Shown here piece after piece: positions 1 through 7,663 of a DNA stretch of 42,619 nt (positions within the stretch are counted from its first letter, which is position 1; each line of letters begins with the position of its first letter). The stretch covers positions 1-42,619 of the forward strand of contig JAIQEY010000048.1 in the NCBI GenBank assembly GCA_020073565.1, written 5' to 3'. The notes under the pieces are model-generated. The model was not told the origin of the DNA. It made no database searches and saw nothing but the letters and a program-made list of their open reading frames with translations. The stretch comes from Terriglobia bacterium (GTDB lineage: Bacteria; Acidobacteriota; Terriglobia; Terriglobales; Acidobacteriaceae). The position numbers and the translations under genes were made by a program.

Positions 1-76
1 GTAGCGCGGACACTCCTGTCCGCGTGTCGGCAACGTCCGCACCGCAAACAAGCGCGGACAGGAGTGTCCGCGCTAC
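1..76. repeat. GTAGCG-headed inverted repeat
   Basis: Bases 1-24 and 53-76 are perfect 24-base inverted copies around a 28-base loop, each arm beginning or ending with GTAGCGCGGACAC. Each arm is itself partly palindromic (GCGGACA...TGTCCGC). Related GTAGCG-headed elements occur at 16136, 29832 (minus orientation) and 34451, each just after a stop codon, so this one may mark the 3' end of a gene lying outside the window. No coding potential is seen. Confidence 0.8.
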
Positions 77-82
77 ACGGGT

Positions 83-115
83 TCTGACTTCTGCAATCTG
101 ACTTCTTACCTCTGC
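83..115. repeat. Copy of the TCTGCAATCTGAC repeat family
   Basis: Contains TCTGCAATCTGACTTCTTAC, a diverged copy of the repeat that forms hairpins at 5227-5297 and 31253-31335. Here only one arm is present. It lies in the leader of mltG, about 75 bases before its start codon. Confidence 0.55.
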
Positions 116-191
116 CCTCCCGGTTACTCTCGGCAGCTTCCCCCGACGCCTTTCTTTGTTGCATCCTGTAAGAAGCATCCAACTCTGAAAC

Positions 192-1172
192 GTGCGGACA
201 CTTTTTACATTGTTCATGCTCGCCGCCTTAGCCGTCGGAGGGTGGTTCTGGTGGGCTGTGTATACCCCAGTCTCGCCGGCTCAAACCGAGTCGGTGCTGC
301 TGCACACCGGATACTCCACGCGCCGCATTGCCGCGGAACTCAAAAGGGCAGGGGTGATCCGCAGCGAGCGTGCCTTCCGGCTGTGGCACTGGACGCATCC
401 AAAACCGTCCCTGAAGGCGGGCGAGTACCTTTTTGAGCGCGCAGCCAGCCTTCCGCAGGTCTATGACCGCATCGCGCGCGGCGACATCTATTTCCACACG
501 GTTACGATCCCGGAAGGCCAGACGATGTTCGACATCGCCAAGGCCATGGAAGACGCGGGGCTTGGTTCGGCGGAGGACTTTGTTCACATCGCGCAGACGC
601 GGACACAGTTGGTTGCCGACCTGGCTCCTGAAGCGAAGTCGCTCGAAGGGTATCTATTCCCCAATACCTACGAGTTCACGCGCACCCAGACCCCGGAAGA
701 GATGGTCGGGGCGATGGTCCGCCAGTTCCGGCAAGTGGCCCAGCAGATCGGGTTGAGCACCGAAATCCACCGCACCGTGACGATGGCCTCGATCGTCGAG
801 AAGGAGACGGCTATGCCGGAAGAGCGTCCGCGGGTGGCCAGCGTCTATTACAACCGGCTGGCGCTCAAGATGGCACTGGATGCCGATCCCAGCGTGATCT
901 ATGCCGAACTGCTGGCGGGAACCTACACGGGAGCGCTGCACCACGCCGACCTGGCGGTGAATTCGCCCTACAATACGTACCGGTTCGCAGGCTTGCCGCC
1001 GGGGCCGATTGGCAATCCGGGCCGGAGCGCCCTGGCCGCCGCTATGCACCCCGAAAGCACGAGATTCCTTTATTTTGTGAGTGATGGCAACGGACACCAC
1101 CGCTTCGCCCGCAGTCTGCAGGAACACAACCGCAACGTGACCGCCTACCGGCATTCACTCCGCTTGCGCTGA
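192..1172 (+). CDS. mltG: Endolytic murein transglycosylase MltG
   Basis: MltG (YceG) is an inner-membrane lytic transglycosylase that cuts nascent glycan strands and helps terminate peptidoglycan polymerisation. The 326-residue product has one N-terminal membrane segment (about residues 4-24), a LysM-like region (about 33-110) and the YceG catalytic domain. The family signature ASIVEKET is present, and its first glutamate (E203) matches the catalytic Glu of E. coli MltG. The conserved C-terminal region (LPPGPIGNPG, then FYF/LYFV-type strand and GHHRFA) is intact. The start is a GTG at 192 with no strong ribosome-binding site, placed directly before the hydrophobic anchor. It stands alone, 70 bases upstream of a lipoprotein gene on the same strand. 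Length is typical of the family. Confidence 0.95.
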   Translation: MRTLFTLFMLAALAVGGWFWWAVYTPVSPAQTESVLLHTGYSTRRIAAELKRAGVIRSERAFRLWHWTHPKPSLKAGEYLFERAASLPQVYDRIARGDIYFHTVTIPEGQTMFDIAKAMEDAGLGSAEDFVHIAQTRTQLVADLAPEAKSLEGYLFPNTYEFTRTQTPEEMVGAMVRQFRQVAQQIGLSTEIHRTVTMASIVEKETAMPEERPRVASVYYNRLALKMALDADPSVIYAELLAGTYTGALHHADLAVNSPYNTYRFAGLPPGPIGNPGRSALAAAMHPESTRFLYFVSDGNGHHRFARSLQEHNRNVTAYRHSLRLR

Positions 1173-1193
1173 ACGGTGAACCCTTCGCTGCCT

Positions 1194-1199
1194 TATACT
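1194..1199 (+). promoter_or_regulatory. Possible -10 box (TATACT)
   Basis: TATACT matches the sigma-70 -10 consensus at five of six positions and lies 43 bases before the ATG of the lipoprotein gene. No convincing -35 hexamer is seen at the right distance, so this is a weak call. Confidence 0.25.
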
Positions 1200-1242
1200 A
1201 ATCAAATCAGTGCTTAGAGCTGTCCAGGTGCAGATTATCGGA

Positions 1243-2187
1243 ATGCTTCGTCTTCATTTACGTTTGTCTTTTCTAGTGCTTCTGGCCGCCGTGACCCTTC
1301 CCACCACCGGTTGCCTGTTCCGGACCCGCAAACTGGACCGGCAGTTTTCCAACGCGCCCCTGAAAAGCGCAACTCAGGAGCAGTTGATCGACTACCTCAA
1401 CTCCCAGGCTGCCGGGACGCAGTCGCTGCAGGCCACCGTCGACATCGACACCTCGTCGGAGGACCCCAAGAATGGGCAGGTCACCGATTACAAGGAGATT
1501 CGCGGCTACGTGCTGGCGCGCAAGCCAGAGATGCTGCGCATGAAAGGGCTGATGCCGCTTGTAAGGAATACGGCCTTCGACATGGTCAGCAACGGCCAGG
1601 AGTTCAAGCTATGGATCCCGCCCAAGAACAAGTTCGTGGTGGGCGCGAATAGCGTGCACAACTACCGGCCGGACAAGCGCCTGGAGAATTTGCGGCCGCA
1701 GCATATTTACGACGCTCTTCTGCTGCGAGAGATCGGATCCGACGAGATCGCAGTGCTCGAAAATGGATATGAGACGGTGCTGGACGCGAAGAGACATCGA
1801 GTCGAGCAGCCGGATTACCAGATGGCGGTCATTCGCAAAGGTTCGAACGGCTGGTTCCTGTCGCGCAAGATCGAGTTCAGCCGGAGTGATTTGCTGCCCC
1901 ACAGGCAGCAAATCTACGACCAGCAAGGCAACGTGGTCACTGATGCGCGCTATCACGACTACAAGGACTATTCTGGGATCCAGTTCCCGAGTAGCATTGA
2001 GATCGAGCGGCCGCGGGAGGGGTACGACCTCACCCTGAACATTCTGAAGCTGGAGATGAACCACGCGCTAAGCGATGATCAGTTTGCCCTGGAGCAGCCC
2101 CCCGGGGCGGAAGTCGTACACCTGGACCACTCCGATGCCGCCGCCGCAAAAAGCGCGGATGGCCACGGAAAGTACCTCGAAAAATAA
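1243..2187 (+). CDS. LolB-like outer-membrane lipoprotein (DUF4292-like)
   Basis: A 314-residue lipoprotein precursor. The N-terminus has a basic start, a hydrophobic core (LSFLVLLAAVTL) and a lipobox-like TTGC, so Cys is expected to be acylated near residue 25. The mature part is beta-rich with the layout of LolA/LolB-type lipoprotein-binding folds (about 60-290), including MLRMKG and a DMVSNGQEFKLWIP strand pair. Function is inferred from fold resemblance only. The ATG at 1243 is preferred over an upstream GTG at 1210 because it directly precedes the signal peptide. The TAA stop overlaps the ATG of the next gene by one base (TAATG), so the lipoprotein and the FtsX-like permease are translationally coupled and probably work together at the envelope. 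Confidence 0.75.
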   Translation: MLRLHLRLSFLVLLAAVTLPTTGCLFRTRKLDRQFSNAPLKSATQEQLIDYLNSQAAGTQSLQATVDIDTSSEDPKNGQVTDYKEIRGYVLARKPEMLRMKGLMPLVRNTAFDMVSNGQEFKLWIPPKNKFVVGANSVHNYRPDKRLENLRPQHIYDALLLREIGSDEIAVLENGYETVLDAKRHRVEQPDYQMAVIRKGSNGWFLSRKIEFSRSDLLPHRQQIYDQQGNVVTDARYHDYKDYSGIQFPSSIEIERPREGYDLTLNILKLEMNHALSDDQFALEQPPGAEVVHLDHSDAAAAKSADGHGKYLEK

Positions 2188-3293
2188 TGATTAACCGAAT
2201 GATCGTTGGGAACTTGGTGCACCGCCCGGTGCGTTCGCTGATCAGCATTGTGGCCGTGGCGCTGGAGGTCACAATGATCTTGCTGATTGTGGGGTTCTCG
2301 CTCGGCCAGTTGGAGGGTTCGCGCGCGCGTGCCGCCGGCATCGGGGCGGACGTGATCGTTCTGCCGCCCGGATCATCGTTCATCGTTGGCTTGACGGGGG
2401 CTCCCATGTCCATCAAGGTTGCCGGCAAGCTCGCCAAGTTGCCGCACGTGAAAAGCGTTGCGCCCGTGGTTACGAACCTTTCGACGGTTGGGACGCTGGA
2501 AATCATTGCCGGAATCGACCTGCCGAGCTACGAGAGCATGTCGAGTGGTTTTCACTATCTGAGTGGCGGTCCGTTTCAGGGGCCGTATGATGTGCTGGTC
2601 GACGACCTGTTTGCACAGTCTAAACACTTGAAGGTCGGAAACACGATCGAAATCCTCAACAACAATTTTCGGATTTGCGGCATCGTGGAGCACGGCAAAG
2701 GTGGCCGTAAATTCCTTCCCCTGAGCACTTTGCAAGATCTGACTGGCAACGAGAATAAGGCCTCGATGATGTATCTGAAGCTGGACGATCCGGCCAACGC
2801 GGATGCGGTGGTGGACGAAATCAAGCACATCCCGGGCATGGAGCGCTACGTGCCAAGTTCCATGGTGACGTACCTGTCCATGATGACGCCCACGAACTAC
2901 CCTGGCCTTTCGACGTTTCTCCGTGTGGTGATCGGGATTTCAGTAGTGATCGGGGTCCTGGTGATCTTTCAGGCGATGTATACGGCGGTGATGGAGCGTA
3001 CCCGGGAGATCGGGATCCTAAAGTCCATGGGGGCTTCGCGCTTGTATATCGTCAATGTGGTGCTCCGGGAAACGGTGCTGCTGGCGATCGGAGGGATCCT
3101 CCTGGGTATCGTCGTGAGCGTGGCCGCTCGGGCTGCGATTCTTCACAGGCTGCCCCTGACCCCCATGCTCCTGGGACCGGGTTGGATTGCGCGGGCTACC
3201 CTGATCGCCATTTGCAGTTCTATTGCTGGAGCGCTGTATCCTGCGTTCAAGGCGGCGCAGAAGGATCCGATCGACGCCTTGGCCTACGAGTGA
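2187..3293 (+). CDS. ABC transporter permease, FtsX/MacB/LolE type
   Basis: A 368-residue permease with the four-helix MacB/FtsX layout: TM1 at about 17-40, a large periplasmic domain (MacB_PCD, about 45-230), then TM2-TM4 (about 243-268, 290-318, 332-352). The cytoplasmic loop after TM2 has the family signature MERTREIGILKSMGAS, and the C-terminus ends PIDALAYE as in this family. Such proteins do not move a substrate through the bilayer but transmit ATPase movements to periplasmic or lipoprotein partners. No ATPase gene is present on either side, so the partner must be encoded elsewhere. The gene starts on the last base of the lipoprotein stop codon, which suggests the two products act in one complex. 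Confidence 0.9.
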   Translation: MINRMIVGNLVHRPVRSLISIVAVALEVTMILLIVGFSLGQLEGSRARAAGIGADVIVLPPGSSFIVGLTGAPMSIKVAGKLAKLPHVKSVAPVVTNLSTVGTLEIIAGIDLPSYESMSSGFHYLSGGPFQGPYDVLVDDLFAQSKHLKVGNTIEILNNNFRICGIVEHGKGGRKFLPLSTLQDLTGNENKASMMYLKLDDPANADAVVDEIKHIPGMERYVPSSMVTYLSMMTPTNYPGLSTFLRVVIGISVVIGVLVIFQAMYTAVMERTREIGILKSMGASRLYIVNVVLRETVLLAIGGILLGIVVSVAARAAILHRLPLTPMLLGPGWIARATLIAICSSIAGALYPAFKAAQKDPIDALAYE

Positions 3294-3417
3294 CTGCCGC
3301 TGCTGGGAATACTTCGCTTTTGTTTCGCCCGTCCGAGGGTGCAATTCCTGGCATCACAAATTTTCCTCGCAAATCGCAAAGGAATGCTTGATACTGCCCG
3401 GTGAATCAGCCCCGTGC

Positions 3418-3423
3418 TATAAT
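3418..3423 (+). promoter_or_regulatory. Extended -10 promoter (TGCTATAAT)
   Basis: A perfect TATAAT preceded by TGC gives an extended -10 element, which can work with a poor -35. It lies 106 bases upstream of the H1-like gene start, leaving a leader of roughly 95 bases. The rest of the 3294-3529 gap shows no gene. Confidence 0.5.
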
Positions 3424-3529
3424 CGCGCGCCGTTGACGAGAGCAGGACAGTTTCACAAACCGTAGTCTTAATATTCCCTGGCCTGACCGCAAATCCGCGC
3501 GGGAGGACCGCACATAGGCAGGAGGACAC

Positions 3530-3928
3530 ATGCGCTTCGATGATCCGACACTCTACGGTCGGGACGACGAGATGGACGAGTACGGCGACAGCGGTTCTTT
3601 TGGCGAATCGCTGGAAGAGGACTTTGACGAGGAGGAGGAAGAGGAAGAAGAACCCACCCCGGTAGGGGGAGAGGATGAACTTTCCGAACCCGAGACCGAG
3701 CCCGCGAGGCCACCCGTGCCCATAACACCATCAGGTGGCGGTGGCGAGAGCAAGCCTCCGAGCAAAAAGCCAGCTGCCAAAAAGAAGGCAGCTAAGAAAG
3801 CGGCAAAGAAGCCCGCTAAGAAGAAAGCCAAAAAGGCTGCGAAAAAGAAACCGGCCAAGAAGGCGGCGAAAAAGCCCGCGAAGAAAAAGTCCGCCAAAAA
3901 ATCGGCGAAGAAGAAAAGCCGCCGCTAG
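3530..3928 (+). CDS. Histone H1-like protein with acidic N-terminus
   Basis: A 132-residue charge-segregated protein. Residues 1-65 are strongly acidic, including an unbroken run of Glu around residue 36-43. Residues 77-132 are almost only Lys, Ala and Pro in repeats of the KKAAKKPAKK type, ending KKSRR. The basic tail matches the histone-H1-like C-terminal tails of bacterial nucleoid proteins and should bind DNA non-specifically; the acidic half could shield or modulate it or bind partners. The start at 3530 has a good Shine-Dalgarno (AGGAGG) seven bases upstream. The gene has its own candidate promoter (3418) and a strong terminator (3945-3981), so it is a single-gene unit. No globular domain is recognisable. 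The DNA repeats make it prone to length change. Confidence 0.8.
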   Translation: MRFDDPTLYGRDDEMDEYGDSGSFGESLEEDFDEEEEEEEEPTPVGGEDELSEPETEPARPPVPITPSGGGGESKPPSKKPAAKKKAAKKAAKKPAKKKAKKAAKKKPAKKAAKKPAKKKSAKKSAKKKSRR

Positions 3929-3944
3929 TCTGTCGACATCCTGA

Positions 3945-3981
3945 GGGCGGACGCCGGATGCGCTCCGGCTTCCGCCCTTTT
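3945..3981 (+). terminator. Rho-independent terminator after the H1-like gene
   Basis: GGGCGGA (3945-3951) pairs with TCCGCCC (3971-3977) and GCCGGA (3953-3958) with TCCGGC (3964-3969), leaving a short loop; a TTTT run follows at 3978. It lies 17 bases past the stop codon. On the other strand the T-run is absent, so it acts mainly on the plus strand. Confidence 0.85.
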
Positions 3982-3985
3982 CCTC

Positions 3986-4378
3986 TTATTTCCCATCTGC
4001 GACGATCGCTTCCGCCTCGATTTCCACCAGCATCTCCGGGGACACCAACGCGGTGATAGCCAGCATGCTGGTCGCGGGACGAATCTCTCCAAAAAACTCG
4101 CCGTGGGCTTTGCCAACTTTCTCCCAGTTGGCGATGTCGGTTACAAACATGCGGGTGCGGACGACATCCTGCAACGAAGCTCCGGCTCGCTTCAGCGCGT
4201 TCTCAATATTCTTGATCGTCTGAACCGCCTGCGCGTAGGCATCGCCGGCGACGAGCTTGCCATCTGGGCCCGTTGCGGTTGTGCCGGAAACGTGGATATA
4301 GGGCCCCACCCGCACCGCGCGCGAATAACCTACCACCGGTTCCCAGGGCGTTCCGCTTGCAATGTTGGTTCGTGCCAC
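3986..4378 (-). CDS. ridA: RidA family enamine/imine deaminase
   Basis: RidA (YjgF/YER057c/UK114) proteins hydrolyse reactive enamine/imine intermediates such as 2-aminoacrylate formed by PLP enzymes. The 130-residue product has the usual length, with YSRAVRVGPYIHVSGTTA near the start and the C-terminal EMLVEIEAEAIV. The substrate-binding Arg is in VRTRMFVTDI. The GTG at 4378 is chosen because GGAGG stands six bases upstream and the protein then begins ARTNIASGTPWEP like its relatives; a longer reading frame would add 30 unrelated residues. It converges with the H1-like gene and is divergent from the hypothetical at 4642. This variant belongs to a broad subgroup, so the exact substrate is open. 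Confidence 0.9.
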   Translation of the reverse strand: MARTNIASGTPWEPVVGYSRAVRVGPYIHVSGTTATGPDGKLVAGDAYAQAVQTIKNIENALKRAGASLQDVVRTRMFVTDIANWEKVGKAHGEFFGEIRPATSMLAITALVSPEMLVEIEAEAIVADGK

Positions 4379-4641
4379 TTTGCCTCCGTTTTGCGTGGTT
4401 TCCTCCCCAAAGTAGATGAAGAAACGCTTTCTCCGGACTCTGCTCAATGTGAAATTAGCAGCCGACACCGGCGGCTGCCAACAAAAGCGCCTGTAACGAG
4501 TGGCTCTACTTCTGCACCTAATTGAAGGGGCTCGAAGGTTACTTGCGTTGGGATTAGATTTACGTTATCTAATGCGCAAACGGACTTGTTCCGATAAGGA
4601 GCAGTCGGGGTGAAAAAGGGCAAAGAAGTGGGGGGCCGAAC

Positions 4642-5193
4642 ATGATTCCGGAAACGCATCCGCTGCAGCAGTTGTTTGTTGAGTTGGTAGGACGCCATTA
4701 CGCGCAGGAGATTGGCATTCGCGATCCGCAGGTGGTCAGTTATGTTGCGCAACTGCTCGCGGAATTCTGCGACGCTGAGCAACTGTTCAAGATCCGCAAT
4801 GCCTCTGGCAAGCCGCTGAGCGATGTGGGTGAGATGCTGATCGAATCGGACCCGATCTACGGGCCAGCACCGTCGTTCGACCGCGAACGCCAGGTCCGCA
4901 AGCACATCGGCGACATCACCCTGTTCTACGCCGGCATGTTTCCCGATAGCATCAACCACCACCGTCTGCGCCGCCAGCGCCTAGAGAGCATGGTGGAGTG
5001 GGTGAAGGCCGGCAAAGAGAGCTACTACATTGTCTCGAAGTTCGAGTACTTCGAATACGCCAAAGTTGCGCCACTATTCGCAAAGCTCTCACAGAAATTT
5101 GAAGAGTGTGTTTATGGCCTGAACTTGGTCAAGAATGAGCTCGAAGTCATGCAGCACCCGATCGTCCGGAGAAGTAACGATCTCATCATGTAG
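4642..5193 (+). CDS. Conserved hypothetical protein
   Basis: A 183-residue soluble protein that I do not recognise. It has no signal peptide and no membrane segment. The sequence is mostly helical, with HPLQQLFVELVGRHYAQEIG near the N-terminus, a DRERQVRKHIGDITLFYAGMFP segment around residues 80-100 and a Tyr/Phe-rich stretch (SYYIVSKFEYFEYAKVAPLF) around 127-147. Codon use and length argue for a real gene. It starts at ATG 4642, with a G-rich stretch just upstream instead of a clean Shine-Dalgarno. The 263-base gap to ridA must hold the divergent control regions; I see no clear boxes there. Confidence 0.8.
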   Translation: MIPETHPLQQLFVELVGRHYAQEIGIRDPQVVSYVAQLLAEFCDAEQLFKIRNASGKPLSDVGEMLIESDPIYGPAPSFDRERQVRKHIGDITLFYAGMFPDSINHHRLRRQRLESMVEWVKAGKESYYIVSKFEYFEYAKVAPLFAKLSQKFEECVYGLNLVKNELEVMQHPIVRRSNDLIM

Positions 5194-5212
5194 ACGTCGC
5201 CTGGGTCAGGGC

Positions 5213-5308
5213 GAATTGCAGAGGGGAGAGGTCAGATTGCAGAGGTTACAAACCCACGGTCGCGAAGTTTGGATTTTACTTCTGCAATCTGACCTCTGAC
5301 CTCTGAGC
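5213..5308. repeat. Hairpin of the TCTGCAATCTGAC repeat family
   Basis: Bases 5227-5243 (AGAGGTCAGATTGCAGA) and 5281-5297 are perfect 17-base inverted copies around a 37-base loop; flanking partial copies extend the element. It sits between the convergent hypothetical gene (stop 5193) and purN, and its right arm overlaps the 3' end of purN. A matching hairpin lies at 31253-31335. It could act as a bidirectional terminator or mRNA-stabilising hairpin, but there is no T-run. Confidence 0.8.
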
Positions 5309-5905
5309 TTTCACTAGCCTTCTTCCGACGATCTCGAACTCTCCATCCAGCACAATCTTGATCGCTTCCGTGTAGGCGATATGTTCCCGTTCCAGGATCC
5401 GCTCCGCTAGTGTGTGCTCGTCGTCGGTGTCAAGCACGGGTACTGTCTTCTGCACGATGATGGCGCCATGGTCGAGTTCTTCGTCCACCAGATGCACCGT
5501 GCATCCGGAGACTTTCACACCGTAAGCAAATGCCTGTTGCTGCGCTTCGAGGCCCGGGAAAGCGGGCAGCAGCGAGGGGTGAATGTTCAGGATTCGCTGC
5601 GGAAACTGGCGCACGAACCAAGGCGAAAGAAGGCGCATGTAGCCTGCGAGGCAGATGAGGTCGACTTTGTTTTCTTTCAGGGCCGCCACAACTTCGCGGT
5701 CATGGGTCTGGCGCTCCTTGCCTTTCGAAGGAATCACGAGTGCCTGAAGTCCGCGCTGGCGGGCGGTTTCGATTCCGGGCGCATCGGAACGGTTTGAAAT
5801 CACGATCGCGATCCGGCCGCCGGGGATTCGGCCGGCGTCAATATTGTCAGCGATAGCGACAAAGTTGGAACCGCGCCCAGAGAGGAGGATGCCCAGGTTC
5901 TTCAT
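5276..5905 (-). CDS. purN: Phosphoribosylglycinamide formyltransferase
   Basis: PurN transfers a formyl group from 10-formyltetrahydrofolate to GAR in purine synthesis. The 209-residue protein has the catalytic triad of the family in place: N107 and H109 in RILNIHPSLLP and D145 in DEELDHGAI. The N-terminal phosphate-binding loop is LLSGRGSNF. ATG 5905 is chosen (MKNLGIL) over a start three codons upstream. The last residues (about AQRSEVRLQK) and the stop codon are encoded by the dispersed TCTGCAATCTGAC repeat and are not part of the ordinary fold, so the original 3' end has been replaced. It follows purM on the same strand, 138 bases downstream, probably in one operon. Confidence 0.95.
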   Translation of the reverse strand: MKNLGILLSGRGSNFVAIADNIDAGRIPGGRIAIVISNRSDAPGIETARQRGLQALVIPSKGKERQTHDREVVAALKENKVDLICLAGYMRLLSPWFVRQFPQRILNIHPSLLPAFPGLEAQQQAFAYGVKVSGCTVHLVDEELDHGAIIVQKTVPVLDTDDEHTLAERILEREHIAYTEAIKIVLDGEFEIVGRRLVKAQRSEVRLQK

Positions 5906-5932
5906 CACAAGCATTATTCACCACGAAAAGAG

Positions 5933-6026
5933 AAATTGCAGAGGTTAGGTCACAGAAGAAGAGAGGTTTCAGAATCTCAAGGCTGCAAAGATGGCGACCC
6001 ACTTTGAAACCTTGAACCTCTGAAAC
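5933..6026. repeat. Repeat and hairpin between purM and purN
   Basis: 5933-5956 carries AATTGCAGAGGTTAGGTC, a half copy of the family seen at 5227 and 31253. Next to it, GTTTCAGA (5966-5973) pairs with TCTGAAAC (6019-6026) and TCAAGG (5977-5982) with CCTTGA (6010-6015), giving an interrupted stem. The motif TTTGAAAC/CTCTGAAAC is repeated inside. It may attenuate or process the purM-purN transcript. Confidence 0.55.
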
Positions 6027-6043
6027 ATTGAGACCTTTCTGAC

Positions 6044-7096
6044 CTAGCTGTACATCACTTTCCGATCGCCCTTCACAATCCGTCCCACACTATAGAACTT
6101 CTCCCCCGCCCGCTCGAGCAGTGTCTCAGCTTTCTTGAACTTTTTGGCAGGCACAACGACCAGCATCCCAAGCCCCATATTGAATGTTCGCAGCATCTCG
6201 TCCTCTGGGACATTGCCCAGTTTCTGCAGGTGTTCGAAGACCGGCAACACGGGCCAGGTTCCGAGTTCGATGACTGCCGCGGTCCCTTTCGGCAGAACGC
6301 GCGGCAGATTCTCGGTGATTCCGCCCCCGGTGATGTGCGCGAGCGCGGCCACGCACTCGCCCGCAATCAGTTTCCGCACCAGCGGCCAGTAGCTGCGATG
6401 GGTGCGCATCAGCTCGTTGCCGACCTTGTTCTTGATTTCGCTGACGAAAGTTTCCGGGGAATAGCCCGCGATCTCAAACAGCAGCTTGCGGGCGAGGGAG
6501 TATCCGTTGGTGTGCAAACCGTTCGAGGGCAAGCCGAGTACGATATCGCCCGGCAGAACGTCCTTGCCACTGATGACCTTTTCACGCTCGACCACGCCGA
6601 CAATGAATCCGGCCAGATCGTACTCACCCTCGGGATAGAAGCCCGGCATTTCGGCCGTCTCGCCGCCAATCAGGGCGCAGCCATTGTGCTTACAGGCGTC
6701 GGCCATGCCCTCCACAATCTTCTCCGCTACTTCCGGGTCTAACTTCCCGGTAGCCAGATAGTCCATGAAAAACAGCGGCGTCGCGCCCTGTACCGCGATG
6801 TCATTCACGCAGTGATTGACCAGATCTCCGCCCACCGTGTGGTGCACCTTCATCTCGAAGGCAACCTTCAGCTTGGTGCCAACGCCATCGACGCTCGAAA
6901 CCAGCACTGGATCCAGATATTTCTTGTCGACCGAGAATAGTCCGCCAAAACCGCCGATCTCGCTCAACACACCCTTGGTAAAGGTCTTGTGAGCAAGGTA
7001 CTTAATCCGCTGCTTGGTGCGGTTTCCACGGTCGATGTTGACCCCGGCATCCGCATAGGTGATGGGAGTGCTCGGGGGATCAGGGTTCTGGGCCAC
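6044..7096 (-). CDS. purM: Phosphoribosylformylglycinamidine cyclo-ligase (AIR synthetase)
   Basis: PurM closes the imidazole ring of the purine precursor, making AIR from FGAM with ATP. The 350-residue product is the usual length. It begins with the family-typical YADAGVNIDRGN, followed by the glycine-rich segment GGFGGLFSVD, the nucleotide-binding VSSVDGVGTKLKVA, then NDIAVQGATPLFFMDYLA, GCALIGGETAEMPGFY and the C-terminal HITGGGITENLPRVLP and FNMGLGM. All conserved blocks are present without gaps. Transcribed towards purN with a 138-base spacer filled by hairpin repeats. An extended -10-like TGCTAAAAT lies 75 bases upstream (7171-7176). Confidence 0.97.
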   Translation of the reverse strand: MAQNPDPPSTPITYADAGVNIDRGNRTKQRIKYLAHKTFTKGVLSEIGGFGGLFSVDKKYLDPVLVSSVDGVGTKLKVAFEMKVHHTVGGDLVNHCVNDIAVQGATPLFFMDYLATGKLDPEVAEKIVEGMADACKHNGCALIGGETAEMPGFYPEGEYDLAGFIVGVVEREKVISGKDVLPGDIVLGLPSNGLHTNGYSLARKLLFEIAGYSPETFVSEIKNKVGNELMRTHRSYWPLVRKLIAGECVAALAHITGGGITENLPRVLPKGTAAVIELGTWPVLPVFEHLQKLGNVPEDEMLRTFNMGLGMLVVVPAKKFKKAETLLERAGEKFYSVGRIVKGDRKVMYS

Positions 7097-7170
7097 TTTT
7101 AGTCCGTCATTTTCCGCGTGGAGAGAGCGCGTGCGTCATCGAGCCAGAGGAATCGTTTTCGGCGTAACAA

Positions 7171-7176
7171 ATTTTA
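7171..7176 (-). promoter_or_regulatory. Possible extended -10 box of purM
   Basis: On the minus strand the sequence reads TGCTAAAAT, an extended -10 with TAAAAT (five of six). It lies 75 bases before the purM start. No good -35 is seen. Confidence 0.35.
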
Positions 7177-7215
7177 GCACGTTCAGCGATGGGATCGAGG
7201 GGCCCTCAGTTCTCC

Positions 7216-7247
7216 ATAAAAGAAAACCCCGACGCTAGAGCCGGGGT
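7216..7247 (-). terminator. Rho-independent terminator of the lysine-rich protein gene
   Basis: On the minus strand CCCCG (7246-7242) pairs with CGGGG (7231-7227), followed by TTTTCTTTTAT. It lies 25 bases beyond the stop codon of the small gene at 7273-7461 and separates it from purM. Confidence 0.75.
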
Positions 7248-7272
7248 GGATCAGTGAAGGGGACGGCCGATT

Positions 7273-7461
7273 CTACTTCGCTTCGTCCTTCTTCGTTTCG
7301 TCCTTCTTCTCACCTTTCTTATCCTTCTTTCCCTTTTTCTTTTTTTCCTTCTTCTCTTCCTTCTTGTCCATCGGCTTGTCGCCACCGGCCTGCGCGAAGG
7401 CGAACGATGACATGGAGACGGAGAGGGCGAGGGCAAACATCAACGCTAGCAACTTTTTCAT
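7273..7461 (-). CDS. Small secreted lysine-rich protein
   Basis: A 62-residue protein with a clean signal peptide (MKKLLALMFALALSVSMSSF, cleavage expected after AFA near residue 23) and a mature part of about 38 residues made almost wholly of Lys, Glu, Asp and Gly (KKEEKKEKKKKGKK type). The start at 7461 has AAAGGAG nine bases upstream and is preferred to a longer frame. It has its own terminator. No function is known to me; such mature tails are flexible, highly charged and may bind wall polymers, nucleic acid or metal. The low-complexity codon run (CTTCTT on the plus strand) makes it easy to miss or mis-size. Confidence 0.7.
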   Translation of the reverse strand: MKKLLALMFALALSVSMSSFAFAQAGGDKPMDKKEEKKEKKKKGKKDKKGEKKDETKKDEAK

Positions 7462-7663
7462 GTTTCGACGCTCCTTTAATTTACTTCGTGTGTGTACACA
7501 CGAATCCCCGGAAATCAAAGTTTGAATGTCCCCTGGGCGAAGAGGATTGTAGTCCACCCACAGATCTTTTCCAAGCCAAAGGTACTACCGTGTACGGATG
7601 GGCCAGCCGCCTCCAAACGATGTCACAGACCGGTGTCAGCGCGCCGGTTTACACTAATGCTCC

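Noticed and set aside
1..76. CRISPR array
   Set aside because: Only two inverted arms, no direct repeats with regular spacers; no cas genes in the window.
3553..3897. Minus-strand frame opposite the H1-like gene
   Set aside because: Its Phe/Ala/Ser runs are the antisense of the Lys/Ala and Glu codons; the plus frame has the ribosome-binding site and terminator.
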